A stretch of DNA of 64,000 nucleotides from Agrocybe praecox (lineage: Eukaryota > Basidiomycota > Agaricomycetes > Agaricales > Agrocybaceae): NCBI GenBank assembly GCA_964017145.1, contig CAXHKQ010000197.1, forward strand, positions 62,001-126,000. The letters run 5' to 3'. Below the pieces are notes generated by a model. The model saw nothing but the letters and a program-made list of their open reading frames with translations, was not told where the DNA came from and did no database searches. The translations under genes and the position numbers were made by a program. Below, in pieces: positions 35,011 to 46,689 of this stretch. Within the stretch, counting starts at the first letter, position 1; each line of letters begins with the position of its first letter.

Positions 35011-35344
35011 TCTAGGGTACAGCATGAAAGACACGAAAATGAGAGAAAGTATAGTCGGACGGACCTTGAAGCTGTCCCCACGATCCGACCTTCAAACATT
35101 TATCCATTTTTTGCATGTTTTTCTTGTACCTCTAATTTTATAAACAAAAGTAGACAAGGAATGAAAAAGGAGAATAAAACAAGACATTAAAAAACCAAAT
35201 GGAAAGAAAACACAGCGGCTGCTTGGTGGTTGCGTTGAGTTCCCGAAATGGCAAGGTTATATAATCTTGGACCTAGCGGCCCGGCCTTTAAAATGGGACA
35301 TTTCAATGGCGGGAGTCGAGTCTGGTCAGCGGATATAAAAACTC

Positions 35345-35362
35345 GTCCTCCTGACGGAGGAC
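35345..35362. other. Perfect short hairpin
   Basis: GTCCTCC-TGAC-GGAGGAC, 7-bp stem and 4-nt loop, flanked by ACTCGT on the left and TCGTAA on the right. It lies about 310 bp upstream of the Spt5-like start. Significance unknown. Confidence 0.5.
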
Positions 35363-35671
35363 TCGTAACAGTTTTACGATACGGTCTGTTGCGCGTCAAG
35401 GGCGCGTCACACATTTTCTTTGGAAATGCCAGAGCATTGTAGTTAATATAAGTTCAAAAGTTAGTATAATGGCTTTCTACGTACGTCTTATTACTTAGAA
35501 AACGTTGAAGTGTAAAATGAAGTGAGTAAAGACGCGACGCGCCGGGATCACATGATACGCAGCAGTTGTATCTGGTGGGACCGCCCCTAAAGGACAGGGG
35601 TCTGTTGGCGCTGTAGTTCAACTTTTATCCTTTCTGCCCCCTTCTACGTTCTGAATACAAGTCCTTTTGAG

Positions 35672-37801
35672 ATGATGTCCGAAACAGATTCTAGGCCCTC
35701 GAAAAGACGCAGGACAGAGGTGTGTACCTACATCATTATACCTATTGATCTGCTGACGATTACTGGTGCATAAAACAGAGTGGTCCTTTCATGGACTTGG
35801 AAGCAGCAGTAGACGAAGATGAAGAAAGTGTTGAAGACGAAGTGGAGATATCCGAAAGTGCGTTCTTTTTTCGTCTGTACATAGCTGACGTTGAACCTCA
35901 TCAGGTTTTGTGGTTGATGACACCACTGAGCCAAATGATTACTCATTTGGCGAAGCTCAAATTTTCACTTTGTACCGCGACGAAGATGCAGCCAATGACC
36001 AGTTCTTCAAAGAATTCATGCAGCGGGCCAGGAATCGAGCAAGGATGGAACCACATCCTACGGTCCATGATGGATTGGGCGCTTTTCGTATCATGGAAGG
36101 AGACGCAGTACAAGACAAGGTGCTCTCCGTAACTCGGGACGAAGTGGGAGCACTTAAATGGGTACGAATGCGCCGAATAAAAGGTAAACTAGCTGCCTAT
36201 GTTGGTGACCTTGCCCTCGCGATCAGCACACCCGAACCCACCGAATTTGAATATTGGCTTATTCCACGGCCTAGAATAAGTGGGCAAGTAAAGGGAGTAA
36301 GACCGATTCAAAGGTTCTTCGTCGCTTCTATAGCCCTAGAACAAGGAGGAAAGGATGAATCAAAGGCGCAAGAGCCAAATTCTACGTTCATCTATAAGGG
36401 TGACCTCTACAGCGTCTCAGGTTTCCTGATTATACGTGGCCCACCTACCCTTGCGGCCTCTTACAATGGGCAGGTGTTGCCAACTCCCTACGAATTTGAC
36501 CTTTTCACTGCATGCGAAACCCTCGAATTTAATTTTCAATGCGCTACAAAGTTAAGAATTGCACAGAATGTATTGAATATCGGGGATCGGGTTAAATGTG
36601 TAGGAGAACTGCAAGGACTTGTTGGTTTGATACAGGACATGTCTGAGGACACCATCACCATCCATATCCCATCTATGGATATAATCGAAACAGTGATGCG
36701 ATACGAAGTCAGGAAGGAGTTCAGAATAGGCGATCTTGTATCTGTATCGTCAGAAGATCAGGATAATAAACAAGGCTGGGTCGTATCTGTTAACGACTGC
36801 ACAGTCACTGTATTGGATCTCAAAAATCACATCGAAGTACGCATACTATTTCAAACTGCATATATGGGTCGTAATTGATACATCACATATAGATTGATTG
36901 TTCTTGGCAACAACTTCGGTTCAGCGACGAGGGGACAAGCATAAGAGATCTTTGTAGAGTCTCAAGTCTCTCATTTGAGGATCGCCGTTCAATGCGCTAC
37001 AATCCTAATGCCGGGTATATTGGAAAGCCAGTCATGGTTGTGGGACCAAACATTTTCAAGGCTGTCAAGGGGACAATCCGAGATGTAACCCTTGACGGAC
37101 ATGCTTTTGTGTCCCTTGATTTATTCAATCACCCGCGGCGTGAAAAATTCAAACTGTTCGACCTTCGATTAATGTCAGTGACTTTAAATTAGGTGATTAC
37201 AATGTATGTTGATGCTTTATTTTCTAGTCTGAACAATAATCTTGTGGATATTGGGGGGAACAAGATACCAATAGAGGCTGCTGCTTTACCTTTTCCATCT
37301 GACGTAACTGAAGAAAGTATTGCGAGAACTCCAATGCATACACCATCTACTCCGACAGGCGATGCGTGGGACCCATCATCCAGGACACCTGAGACTCCAC
37401 ACAGGGGCGTTGAAGCAGAACAGATCATACCGACTTGGATGACAGATCCAAAAATAAAAGGCCTGCGCATTGTGGTTGCAGAGCGACATCAGATCAATTC
37501 AAACAAGGTTTATGAAGTCAAAAGCATTATCAACAATGGGGTAACTGTCAAGGATGGTATGGGGTCTAAGCAGTTTTCATTGGACGAAATTGTTCCATGT
37601 GTGCCAACCCGCATACAAGATGTGGTTGTTTCATTTGAACCTGGTGCATGTTTTGGTGAAATCTTTCGCATGAAGGGATTTGGTCCGGAAGAATGCATCC
37701 TTCGAAAGTACGGTGTTAAAAAAACCGGTCGTGTAGAGAAACTTTACCATCTCCCCACAAAAAATCTTTGTGTCATCTATCAACCTACAAAGAAATTGTA
37801 A
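35672..37801 (+). CDS. Spt5-like KOW-domain protein, five exons, 637 aa
   Basis: Model: join(35672..35719,35779..35857,35905..36836,36893..37173,37228..37801); all phases agree and no stop interrupts it. It starts MMSETDSRPSKRRRTE followed by an acidic exon, as in Spt5 proteins. A central part contains repeated KOW-like segments (IGDRVKCVGELQGLVGLIQD, RIGDLVSVSSEDQDNKQGWV, YIGKPVMVVGPNIFKAVKGT) that in Spt5 contact RNA polymerase II and nucleic acid. It is much shorter than canonical Spt5 (over 1,000 aa) and has no clear CTD repeats, so it belongs to the divergent Spt5-like families expanded in mushrooms rather than being the essential factor. The first of two tandem ATGs was chosen. A hAT element begins 157 bp downstream of its stop. 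Confidence 0.8.
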
Positions 37802-37949
37802 TAAACTCTGTTGTCTTCCAAAAGGTCAAATTTGGAATGATAGATAATAGATCACGTGTTTTGAGATCAAGCTATGTACCTCTCTGACTTTTGTAGCTGT
37901 GATGATATATGCAGTGCAGTCTGCAGGGAAAAATACAAATATCTATCTG

Positions 37950-37957
37950 CTCCCATC
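37950..37957 (+). repeat. 8-bp target-site duplication, left
   Basis: CTCCCATC immediately precedes the hAT element and is repeated exactly at 40673-40680. Confidence 0.95.
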
Positions 37958-40672
37958 TAGTGCTGTACAAGCTCGGCCTGAGGCTCTCAGGCTGGCCCAA
38001 GCTGGCCGTGCAAAGCCGAGCCAAGCCGAGCTCCTTGTACAGCTTCACAAGGGCCCGCGGCCTGGGCATTGGTCTCTAAAGCCTGAAGCCGAGCCCTGAG
38101 CTGAAGCTTTTCCGATCAAAATAATGTGTGATTAGGTAAACTTGAACTGTACAGTTTTATTATTATTTGTCGTTTGTTTTTTAAAATCATCAGCAGTACT
38201 CCTACCATCAGTCCCAAAAATGCCCGAAATTCCAGCATCCGAGCGTCCACGAAGGGCAATTAAGCCATCAGCAAGGCTCGTCGATATTAATAACGCAGAA
38301 GAGCCTTCTATTTCTTCCCATCGGCAACCGGCCACTGCTACCCAAGCTTCCCAACAAGTACACGCTGTCAAAGTCACGGTCACTCAACCATCAACAACAT
38401 CACAGGCATTGTTCGTGCCTTCGTCTCATCTACCATCCACACCATCTGTGCCCGGAACCTCGCTTTCTCCATTCACTGCACCACCCGGTCATGATGTGGG
38501 TCGAGTCCCCCCCGAATTGGTACCTAATTCGGCGCTGGATGCGCAAATCAGTAACGCAGTCAATGAAAACTGCAACACATCATCATAAAAGCGCCGTGCA
38601 ACGATAGTAGAAGATTGTGAAGATGACGAGGAGTTAGAGTCAAGCAGGACGAACCCTACCAAGCGCTCTAAGCCTTCCGACAGTGAGTATACATGGTTTT
38701 TTATGATGTGCTCCGTGAATATTGACTGCAAATACCTTATATTAGGTGAATGCGACGAAAATGGGATGTATACAGATGTCGTTGTCCAAGACATCGGTGA
38801 CACAGTAGCTGAGGAGGAGCAATGCCTCAACCACGAGAATCCAACAGCCGACGTAGCACATTTCTTTCGTGCGGGTACGTTCATCTTCTCTACTCATTAA
38901 ATTGTCCTAAATATTTCTATAGCTCGGGCTGGGCGGTTGTATCAAAATTGCGAACTACAACCTCTCGGACGACTGTACAACGTTACGACGACACATGGCA
39001 TTCAAGCACAGCGTATTTATTTATTTATTTAATCACTATTTTACAGATACCACAACTCATTTTCTTAACAGGGCGTCTATCGGGTATGGTGCAAGAAAAA
39101 TAAGTTCTTATCAATGCTTCCAGATGACACCAAGGAACGACGTCAGTCCCAACTCGACACTGCATACAAGGCTCTCCTTCAAACACAGGTGGACGGTCAC
39201 TTCACGACGGTGGTGCAAGGATCAGAGCCCGCTGTGGCCGAGAAGGTTGAGCCTTACAGTGATGGGCTGTTTCGGAGGGCGGCGATTCGTTGGTTGATTG
39301 AAACTGATGCGGTGCGTATGAATTTCCTTTTGATATCCCTTTTATTGAACCATACATTGTAGCCACTTGCAGCAATGGAACACCCGACATTCAAAAACAT
39401 GATTGATGTTGCTGCTCGTGCAACGAAGGGGGTCAAAATACCAGGGCGAGTAAAATCTACTAGTATGCAGACAAAGCTCAACATGCATTCTCTGCTGATT
39501 CTATCCCCACGCTCCATAATGCACTACCCGCCATCGAGAGGTTGTACTCAGCTTGGGAGAAGGCATCAACAAAGCCGAAATATGCACCATTTGTACCTGC
39601 ACTGACAGAAGGAATGCAGAAGTTGGATGAGTATTACCAAAAAACGGCAGCTTCCGATGCTCATATAATGGCTATGCGTACCTTCTTCCCATTCTATTAT
39701 TACAGCAACTCACTGTTTCTAAATATTAGTTCTTCATCCGGGACGGAAGCTATCGTACTTCAAGAAGAATTGGGCGGCCACGCTGGTTGAAAAAGTAAAA
39801 GGACTTGCTGAAACGAAGGTAAGCTCGTCTTATATAAATATATTCATGATGCTTATAAACTCATAGATCTCAGAGTGATATGAACGTATGAGTACAGGCT
39901 CTTCTCAGCCTTGACCACAAGCTCGTAGGGTACAAACAGCAAGAAGCAACACTCGCCGAGTAATTGTCGACTCAGACAGCGAGAATGATGCCATGAACCT
40001 CGAGTCTGGTGATTCGGCGAAGCCATGGCTTGCCGAATTCAACCTTTATCTCGATACTGTTGAGTCAATACCTGATAACATGGGGATCATCGAGTGGTGG
40101 GGGGTATGTTTTTTTTATTTACTTCATTCATCAACTTGGACTTACATCTTTCTCTATCATCATTAGCTCAATGCCCACCGTTATCCGGTCTGGGCTTCTC
40201 TCGCACGCGACTACTTGGCCGTAATGGCATCATCTGTATCGAGCGAACGCGCCTTTTCGGCTGCTGGTATTACCATCAGTAAGCGTCGTAACTGTTTAAA
40301 TGGCTCTACAATGAAGACCTTATTTTTCGCGAAGTGCCGACTTATGAGACAGTAGAAAAAGAATTAGATAGTGAGGTAGACTTAGGTACTTTACAGACAA
40401 CCGATGAAGCTGTCAAGGAGGCAGAGGCATTTAGCTGGGATCAGCTAGTGCTAGATGATGAAGACGACAAGGGTAAAAAAAAAAAAATGTAATTACTATA
40501 GAATAAGTAATGTTTTTTGTCTCTTCCTTTTTTGGAAATAAGCCGCGGCCGAGCTTGAGCCGGCCGCGCAAAAAGCTCAGCAGAGCCTAGGTATAACTTC
40601 CTAGAAGCCTGAGCCCTTCGAAGCCGAGCTTAAGCCGGGGCTTTCAGGCCGAGCCGAGCCCGTACAGCACTA
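37958..40672 (+). mobile_element. hAT-superfamily DNA transposon, 2,715 bp, catalytic core deleted
   Basis: Ends are TAGTGCTGTACAAGCTCGGC on the left and the inverted TAGTGCTGTACGGGCTCGGC on the right, flanked by an exact 8-bp duplication, diagnostic of hAT. Plus-strand transposase pieces: PASERPRRAIKPSARLVD N-terminus (38221 on), ENPTADVAHFF and LRRHMAFKHS resembling the BED zinc finger, SMLPDDTKERRQSQLDTAYK, FKNMIDVAARATKGVKIPGR, then a jump to HAFSADSIPTLHNALPAIER, LYSAWEKASTKPKYAPFVPA, and finally the C-terminal dimerisation region LAVMASSVSSERAFSAAG. The RNase H-like region carrying the DDE residues between IPGR and HAFS is missing, and some exons have stops. It is non-autonomous but could move in trans if an active relative exists. 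Confidence 0.92.
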
Positions 40673-40680
40673 CTCCCATC
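40673..40680 (+). repeat. 8-bp target-site duplication, right
   Basis: CTCCCATC, identical to 37950-37957. Confidence 0.95.
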
Positions 40681-41961
40681 ATCTCGATGTCCCTGATTTT
40701 GTTTAAGAATTTGTTGTCAGCAGTCTTGTTCTTGATCAGCGCAGTAGCTTCGGAGAAAGGTGAGAAGATGCACATGATTCTACGTAAGACTCTAAATCTA
40801 TGGAAATCCATCTCTCTCTCTGAAGTGAGTTATTTAAATATTTTTAAAGTCGTCTTGCCCCTTGACACATCGGTCGAGTTCCTTTTGATTTGGGCATTTT
40901 GCTTAGTCACTTCCCCGCCATCATCCACAAATAAACGGTCAACATTTTGAGAGCGTTGGATCGACTGGGAACGAAGTCCATGGACTGTACCTGTACTTGG
41001 ACTTTGTACCACACGTGATATATAAATGTTTATCTTATCCTCTTGCCTCAGTCCTCGTCGGGTGCAACGTCGGTCGCCACTTCGATTGTTACTGCCATGC
41101 GACATTGGCACCGCATTGCAGTAGCTGGTTGTCACTTTGCCACTGCCAAGTGCGATGCTTTGGTCGAACCTGAAGCTTGAGGCCTTACTGGGATACACTT
41201 GTCGTCGTCATGTATGATGTGGACATTTTCGAATGTTAATTGTCCCCAATCCTCTATATATGAAACTCCCCTATAGCCTTCACCAGCGATTACCTCCTAT
41301 CGCGTGTAGTACGCAATGTGCACAGTGTACGGTAAAGGGGTGGTTTATTTATATATATTTACAGATGCCTTTGGGATGCCGGCTAAGCCGATGTGCCACT
41401 GGATTGGCCGAGGTCTATGGCAAGTCCAAAATGAGTACATCTCAAGGTTCAAGTCCAAACGAGGTTCATGCATTGTCACGCGCAGGTTTTGGCTCGGAAA
41501 AATGAGGTGCATACACGGTCTAATGGTGGTACAAGATTTGAGTCTAACCTCAGTGCATTGCGAGTCAAAATCGCATTGGGCGGTCCAAAGCTCGCGTACA
41601 AGGTACAAAGTCCAAGGTACAAGGTCCATTTGGACCTGTGATCCGATGGACCCAACTTTCTGAACATTTTCTGAATTACAGGGTGGGGTCCGACTCTCCG
41701 AGACGGAAACATCACGTGAATGTACGGATTGGGAGAAGCTTACGTGATGACCAACATTTATTTCAGGGAAGCTTACTGTTAACACAGCAAGCCAATGACC
41801 AATTTTCCTCGGTCAGTTCGGTCATCGTTTGGTCTGCTTACCAATCTCAACCCTTTTTGGATATCCCTCTGCATGGCGAAGCTGCCCTGGATCAGACTCC
41901 GAAAGTCTGGGGGTGGTCACCAACCAATCACCAAATTGCTTACAGTCGACTTCCAGCAATC
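40681..41961. other. Upstream region of the kinase-like gene
   Basis: Before the hAT insertion this was contiguous with the 3' flank of the Spt5-like gene. No convincing gene. GTACAAGG/TCCAAGGTAC-type short repeats occur at 41588-41632. Confidence 0.45.
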
Positions 41962-43863
41962 ATGAAGTCCATTGACGACAAACGCTACATGATCAAGCCT
42001 ACCGAACAAGGCTGGGTCGAGCTGCAGCCATTTCTCCTGAAACGTGGTTATCAACTACGCCCACGGTACCATCCGAACTGGACACCTTCTTGGAAGAGGT
42101 TTTGGAATCTCAAACACCCTTCGAAATGCTCAGATTCGCTCCCGATTTGGGTTAGTCATCGTATCTCTTATATTTGTCTAACTAATGTTAATTTTTCAAC
42201 AGAGACCTATGGTGCTTGATGCTGTCAGACTTTCCGACAAACGGAAAGTTGTTTTGAAACGGGTTCGCGCTAAACAAGACGTCGCGGTTCTACAGCATTT
42301 GCACAGTCCTTCCCTGGAAAAGGACCCTAGGAACAACACTGTACCAATTCTCGATGTTATGCACCTCCCAGACACAGAGGATGAGGCCATTATCGTGATG
42401 CCCATGCTTTACCTCTTCGAAACACCTTACGTTCCTTTCGAGCACGTTAGCGAAATTGTAGAGGCCCTGGATCAATTTCTGAAGGTATGAGCTCATCTGT
42501 TTCGATAAACCGAACCAGGACTCAGTATGTTTTTCAAGGGTCTTGAATTTCTCCATGAACAGCAGATAGCTCACAGGTAATTAACGAAAATACGGTCGAC
42601 TCTTCCCTTGAATTCATCGACACCCTATAGAGATGCATGTTGGCTTAACCTCCTGATGGACCCTACAAAAGTAATTCCGGAGGGTTTTCATTTCACTCAA
42701 GATTATCTTAAGCCTGATGGGAGGAGATGGATCACATACCGAAGCCGTCGCTCGGTCGGTCCAATCAAATATTATTTCGCCGACTACGAATTGGCCTTAT
42801 ATTATCCCGGCAACGAGCATGACTCGTACGGTGCAATGGGACAGGATCTAACTGCACCTGAATTTGCTGACGAGTATGCCCTCTACGACCCCTTCAAACT
42901 TGATGTCTATCAGCTAGGTGGCGTGATCACGACGCTCATGGAAGTATGTGGTATCTATCTTCGGCAGTTATAAAATAACTGACCGGTGAAACATAGAGAT
43001 ACAAGAAATTGCATTTTCTGAAGCCGTTGGAGACACGGATGAAATGGCAAGATCCAGTCCAGAGGCTCAGTGCCGCGCAAGCATATGCAGAGTTCCGTGA
43101 GATTACCGCGATGTTGACTGAGGAGGAGCTGTCCTGTAAAATTACAAGAATACCTAAAGATCCGGACCTTATCGGGAAGCCTCGACCTACGGTACATAAC
43201 ATTTCTCGAGCTACCGTCCCCCAGACAATCGAACCTTCTGTCGAACCCTCCAAACCCCTCGAATTCCTTCTAGTAGTCGACAATGCTACTCAGGCCAGTG
43301 ATCCACCACAACCCAATGATATGCTTCATATGCTCCTTACCTCCTCACCATCTATTTCTTCTCCTCACCCTCTTGATTCTAACGATTCAACAGTCTCTGA
43401 AGTTGCTGTGAATGCTGCAGTATCCAATGAGGTGGAGCCGTCTCCTGTCGTTCTTGATGTACTCAATGAAGATATTCCTGAGTCACGCAGCAAAACCACC
43501 TCTCCTGCCGATACATCGACCTCCCCAGAAGTTCCCCATTCTCTTGCGACTTCTCAGTCTACCGGTACCTCACGGTCCATCCACTCTTTGCCGACATCAG
43601 TCGATATGTCTGAACGCGTGCAAATCTCCCTGGTGGTCGATCCCTCCCAATTAAACGGCAAATCAAAACATGACGAGCCCTTACAACGCGACCCAACTTT
43701 AACTGCTTCTATATCACCCCCTCCTGTACCACTTTCATCGTCAAAGTTCGGGCCTTCATCAGAGCCGGAAGTGCCCCTGCTGCCCAAGCAACACCGATGG
43801 AATTTCTTCATATCCATATCTCGTATTACGCGTTCTTTTCGAAGTCGTACAAATGCTATTTAA
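41962..43863 (+). CDS. Agaric protein-kinase-like gene, five exons, 562 aa
   Basis: Model: join(41962..42150,42203..42484,42539..42576,42631..42943,42997..43863); phases agree and no stop. It contains the family signature RGYQLRPRYHPNWTPSW, the VLKRV strand (candidate VAIK lysine), IIVMPML hinge, FLHEQQIAHRDACWLNLLMD catalytic loop (HRD kept, the following Lys replaced, Asn kept) and YYFADYELALYY where DFG is usual. A C-terminal 200 residues is Ser/Pro/Thr-rich, ending in a basic amphipathic stretch. This matches the expanded basidiomycete kinase-like family. Absence of canonical DFG suggests weak or no catalysis; that is inference. The short 38-nt exon 3 carries the HRD motif. The start is chosen as the first in-frame ATG giving the family N-terminus. 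Confidence 0.8.
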
Positions 43864-44060
43864 CTTATACCCCAGTAGTTTATACCCATTGTCTAATATC
43901 GGTTACATATGTTCGCGAGTGAGTGCACGAACCTGGGCCTGTAAGGATCAGCGGCCAGCCCCCCAAGCTCGACGCGTCTTGTCTCTTACCGCCACTACCA
44001 TTCTGAATTTGCCTAGAAAGTCGCAACACGACAACGAAACACGTCTATCAGTGTCATAAA

Positions 44061-44700
44061 ATGAGTTCAGATATACTGTCGCACGACCAAACTCAATATG
44101 CTGCACCTCAGATCCCTCTTCTCGCTCTCACTGTCTATATTTACCTCCTTTCCTCGACAACTACAATCTCAGGATGGATAACAAACGTACCACTTCTCGG
44201 ACCTCTACTCGCGGGCATAATTCTTAGACCAGAACTCTCTACCAGCATTCAGATATCTCTTATATTATGAGCCACCTTTGTTGGTATAACCGCCTATGAT
44301 TTTCATCGTCTCCGAAAATTCGAAGCCGGTTTGACAAGAAACAACTTTCGCATTGCATATGTTTGAATTGCGAAGAACAATGGTTGGGGGTATGTGTGTG
44401 CTCACTGCTACTTCATTGCTCGGTCGTATAGTTGCTTTGCCCATTTCAGAGACACTCAGCAGGAAGCCGAACGTCTCGTTGAGTCAACTGTATGAAGCTT
44501 GGACTCTTGATCATGGCGGCTTTAGAAGTGCAGTGACGAGGAATTGGAAATCAAAGGTCAAGCAAACGAATGATGAAAGAGAAGGAAGTGAAACAAGCAC
44601 CATGGGAACTCTGCTGTCGTCATGCAAGCGACTTATGACCATCCCTCAAGCAACCCTTAAGAGTCAGAAAGACTTGACATCTACCCAACATCTACCTTCA
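44061..44700 (+). CDS. Hypothetical membrane-protein-like gene, probably broken
   Basis: MSSDILSHDQTQ at 44061 opens a frame with two hydrophobic segments, the second reading WITNVPLLGPLLAGIIL. Sequence continues in other frames with AYDFHRLRKFEAGLTRNNFR and LYEAWTLDHGGFRSAVTRNW. Intron or frameshift joins are unclear. No family was recognised. Confidence 0.3.
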
Positions 44701-44754
44701 AGTTACTGGTGCTCTTTCCTTTGACCGTCAACTGCCTTTGGATCTCGGTCGAAA

Positions 44755-44905
44755 TCGTACTTGATCTTATCCATCGTCACCTCGTCCATCGCTGCCCTTA
44801 TTATTCATCGCCACAGCCTTATCCATCACTTTCCACTGGCGCCTTATCCATTGGCGCCCTCATTATCCATCGCCACCACCCTATCCATCACCAACTTCAT
44901 TATTC
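44755..44905. repeat. Low-complexity ATCCATCGCC-type tandem tract
   Basis: Diverged repeats of TTATCCATY and CATCGCCAC, including two copies of TGGCGCCTTATCCAT/TGGCGCCCTCATTATCC. Minisatellite-like. Confidence 0.6.
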
Positions 44906-44981
44906 ATAGCTTCCGCCCTGCTTCACGCCGTAAAATGCCGTGTCAGATATTCAAACTGAGACACAAATAATAGCACATCAG

Positions 44982-46227
44982 CAGTGCTGCCGCGCAGTGT
45001 TGGAATAGTCGGCGACTAAAAACAATAGTCGAGTCGCCGCTGAATCCGACTAAAAAGATTAGTCGCCGACTATTCCCAAAAACGAACAATAGTCGTCCGA
45101 CTAATATCAGGTGATCTCGACTATTGGAAGTACCCGAGATTAAAATAGATGCATGAAACTTCGGCTTTGAATTTGTGCCGAGTCAAACCTTGATCTAGAC
45201 CTTGATTATACTGTAGCTAGCATCTTCGAAATGTAGTATGTGATTTTGTACTCTTAAATCAATTATATGTTCAATTTTCGTTCAAATCTGCCATTAATAA
45301 TATCGCAAAATTGACTATTATACTATATAAGTTGCATTACAGGTAAATATCGATTATGCGCGCCTATGCGCTGCTGTATGTATATATTTTCTGAATATTT
45401 ATGCTGAGCGCACCAACGCGCTGATGTCATCGATAGCCTTTTTAGGCAGATCACATGATTTTAGTCGGATTAGTCTGATTTCAGTCCGACTATCCGACTG
45501 TAAATGCTGAAACGGCTCAGCGTCCGACTAATCACGAATATTCGCCGACTGTGCCAACACTGCTGCCGCGGCAGTGCGGTGACTTTGTAGTGACTGACTG
45601 CACTGCAAGATTTTGATCTCCGACGCGCTACAAAGCACGGTGAAGCGTTGATGAAGTCACTGTGCAGGCTCTTGCAGTCCGTGCTATTGAAACCGAATGA
45701 CGTTGTTCCGGTCGGTAGCACCATTGTTTTTTTTTCCTGGAGGACAGATTGGTCTGGGGTAGTCCCCAAAACTTGACATTATTTTAGCCATATGGTCTAA
45801 CTTGATATCCTGTAATTTTTAAGCATATTCGACAATCTTGTCTTCCTGTATCTTTTTATTTTCCAAATGCTCGTGTTCGGGCATACGTCATCGCGTTTCA
45901 AGTATACAAATTAAAAATAGTTCACTATGTAAGGAAGTCCGAAGAAACCCGAGAAAATATGGATTTTGCTTTCTGCTCTTTTAAAGGGTGATCCAAATGA
46001 AAATCCTCCACTTTTCTTGACGGACTAGCAAACATATATATTTAATTTTTCGAAAGCAGAAAAAACTGCAAAAACCCAGCAGAAATTGTCCATGAAGATG
46101 TTTTTAGGTGATCGTGAGAACAGACTTCACAGTCAATTTGCAGCAACTGCATGTCACAGTGAGGCGTAATGCAGTGCCACGAGGCGGCTACAAAGCCGAC
46201 TGCACTGCACTCTACGGCAGCACTAGT
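44982..46227. mobile_element. Outer hAT-type MITE, interrupted by another MITE
   Basis: The left end CAGTGCTGCCGCG is cut by the inner element and resumes at 45571 with GCAGTGCGGTGAC and CTTTGTAG. The inverted right end carries AGTGCTGCCGTAGAGTGCAG and CTTTGTAG. CACATCAG occurs at 44974-44981 and at 46228-46235, an 8-bp target duplication. The right terminus has about two extra bases, so it is older. Removing the inner element and one 8-bp duplication leaves about 670 bp with no coding capacity. Confidence 0.7.
44995..45562. mobile_element. Inner hAT-type MITE, 568 bp
   Basis: Left end CAGTGTTGGAATAGTCGGCG, inverted right end CAGTGTTGGCACAGTCGGCG, flanked by exact 8-bp duplications CTGCCGCG (44987-44994 and 45563-45570). 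The interior is AT-rich with extra AGTCGGACTA-type subterminal repeats and no coding sequence. Non-autonomous. Confidence 0.9.
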
Positions 46228-46353
46228 CACATCAGCGAAGTAAATTTAAGCTGAGTTTCAAAAACAATTCGGCCTCCTGGTAGTCTAACTGATTGTTAAA
46301 TGGAAATGGAAAATAGGAAGTGGTACAACGATTATGAACGACGGCCAGGATCC

Positions 46354-46487
46354 TGGCATAATATAAACTCATGATGACATAATGTGTTTCATGTTACTAA
46401 AATCTCCCCGTTCGCTTTGTCAGCGGGGAGAAATCAGTAACATGATACGCATTAAGTAGTATGTCATCAGGAGTCCATATTATGCCA
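46354..46487. repeat. 134-bp imperfect palindrome (large hairpin)
   Basis: TGGCATAATATAAACTCATG at the left pairs with the complement of CAGGAGTCCATATTATGCCA at the right. The arms continue through ATGTTACT to a CTCCCCG...CGGGGAG core around 46405-46432. Could be a foldback MITE or a transcribed hairpin. Confidence 0.85.
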
Positions 46488-46628
46488 ACGCGTATAGATA
46501 TCGATGGATTATCGAGTCGAGGTGGATATGGGATACGGGAGAGCGTATGGACCCCCACCTTTATTGCCTTCTTTTCCATGCGCGCCAATTTACGTGACCA
46601 CCTGGTGCCATGTCTATCATTCATTCTT

Positions 46629-46678
46629 ACTTGTTTTGCAGGGCCACCGCTACGCGTGGCAATACGAGTCTTTTTTTC
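46629..46678 (+). repeat. Dispersed hairpin motif, copy 2
   Basis: Identical to 8841-8875 across 35 bases (GGGCCACCGCTACGCGTGGC core), followed by ATACGAGTC and a T run. Confidence 0.75.
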
Positions 46679-46689
46679 TTAGTAGTGTA

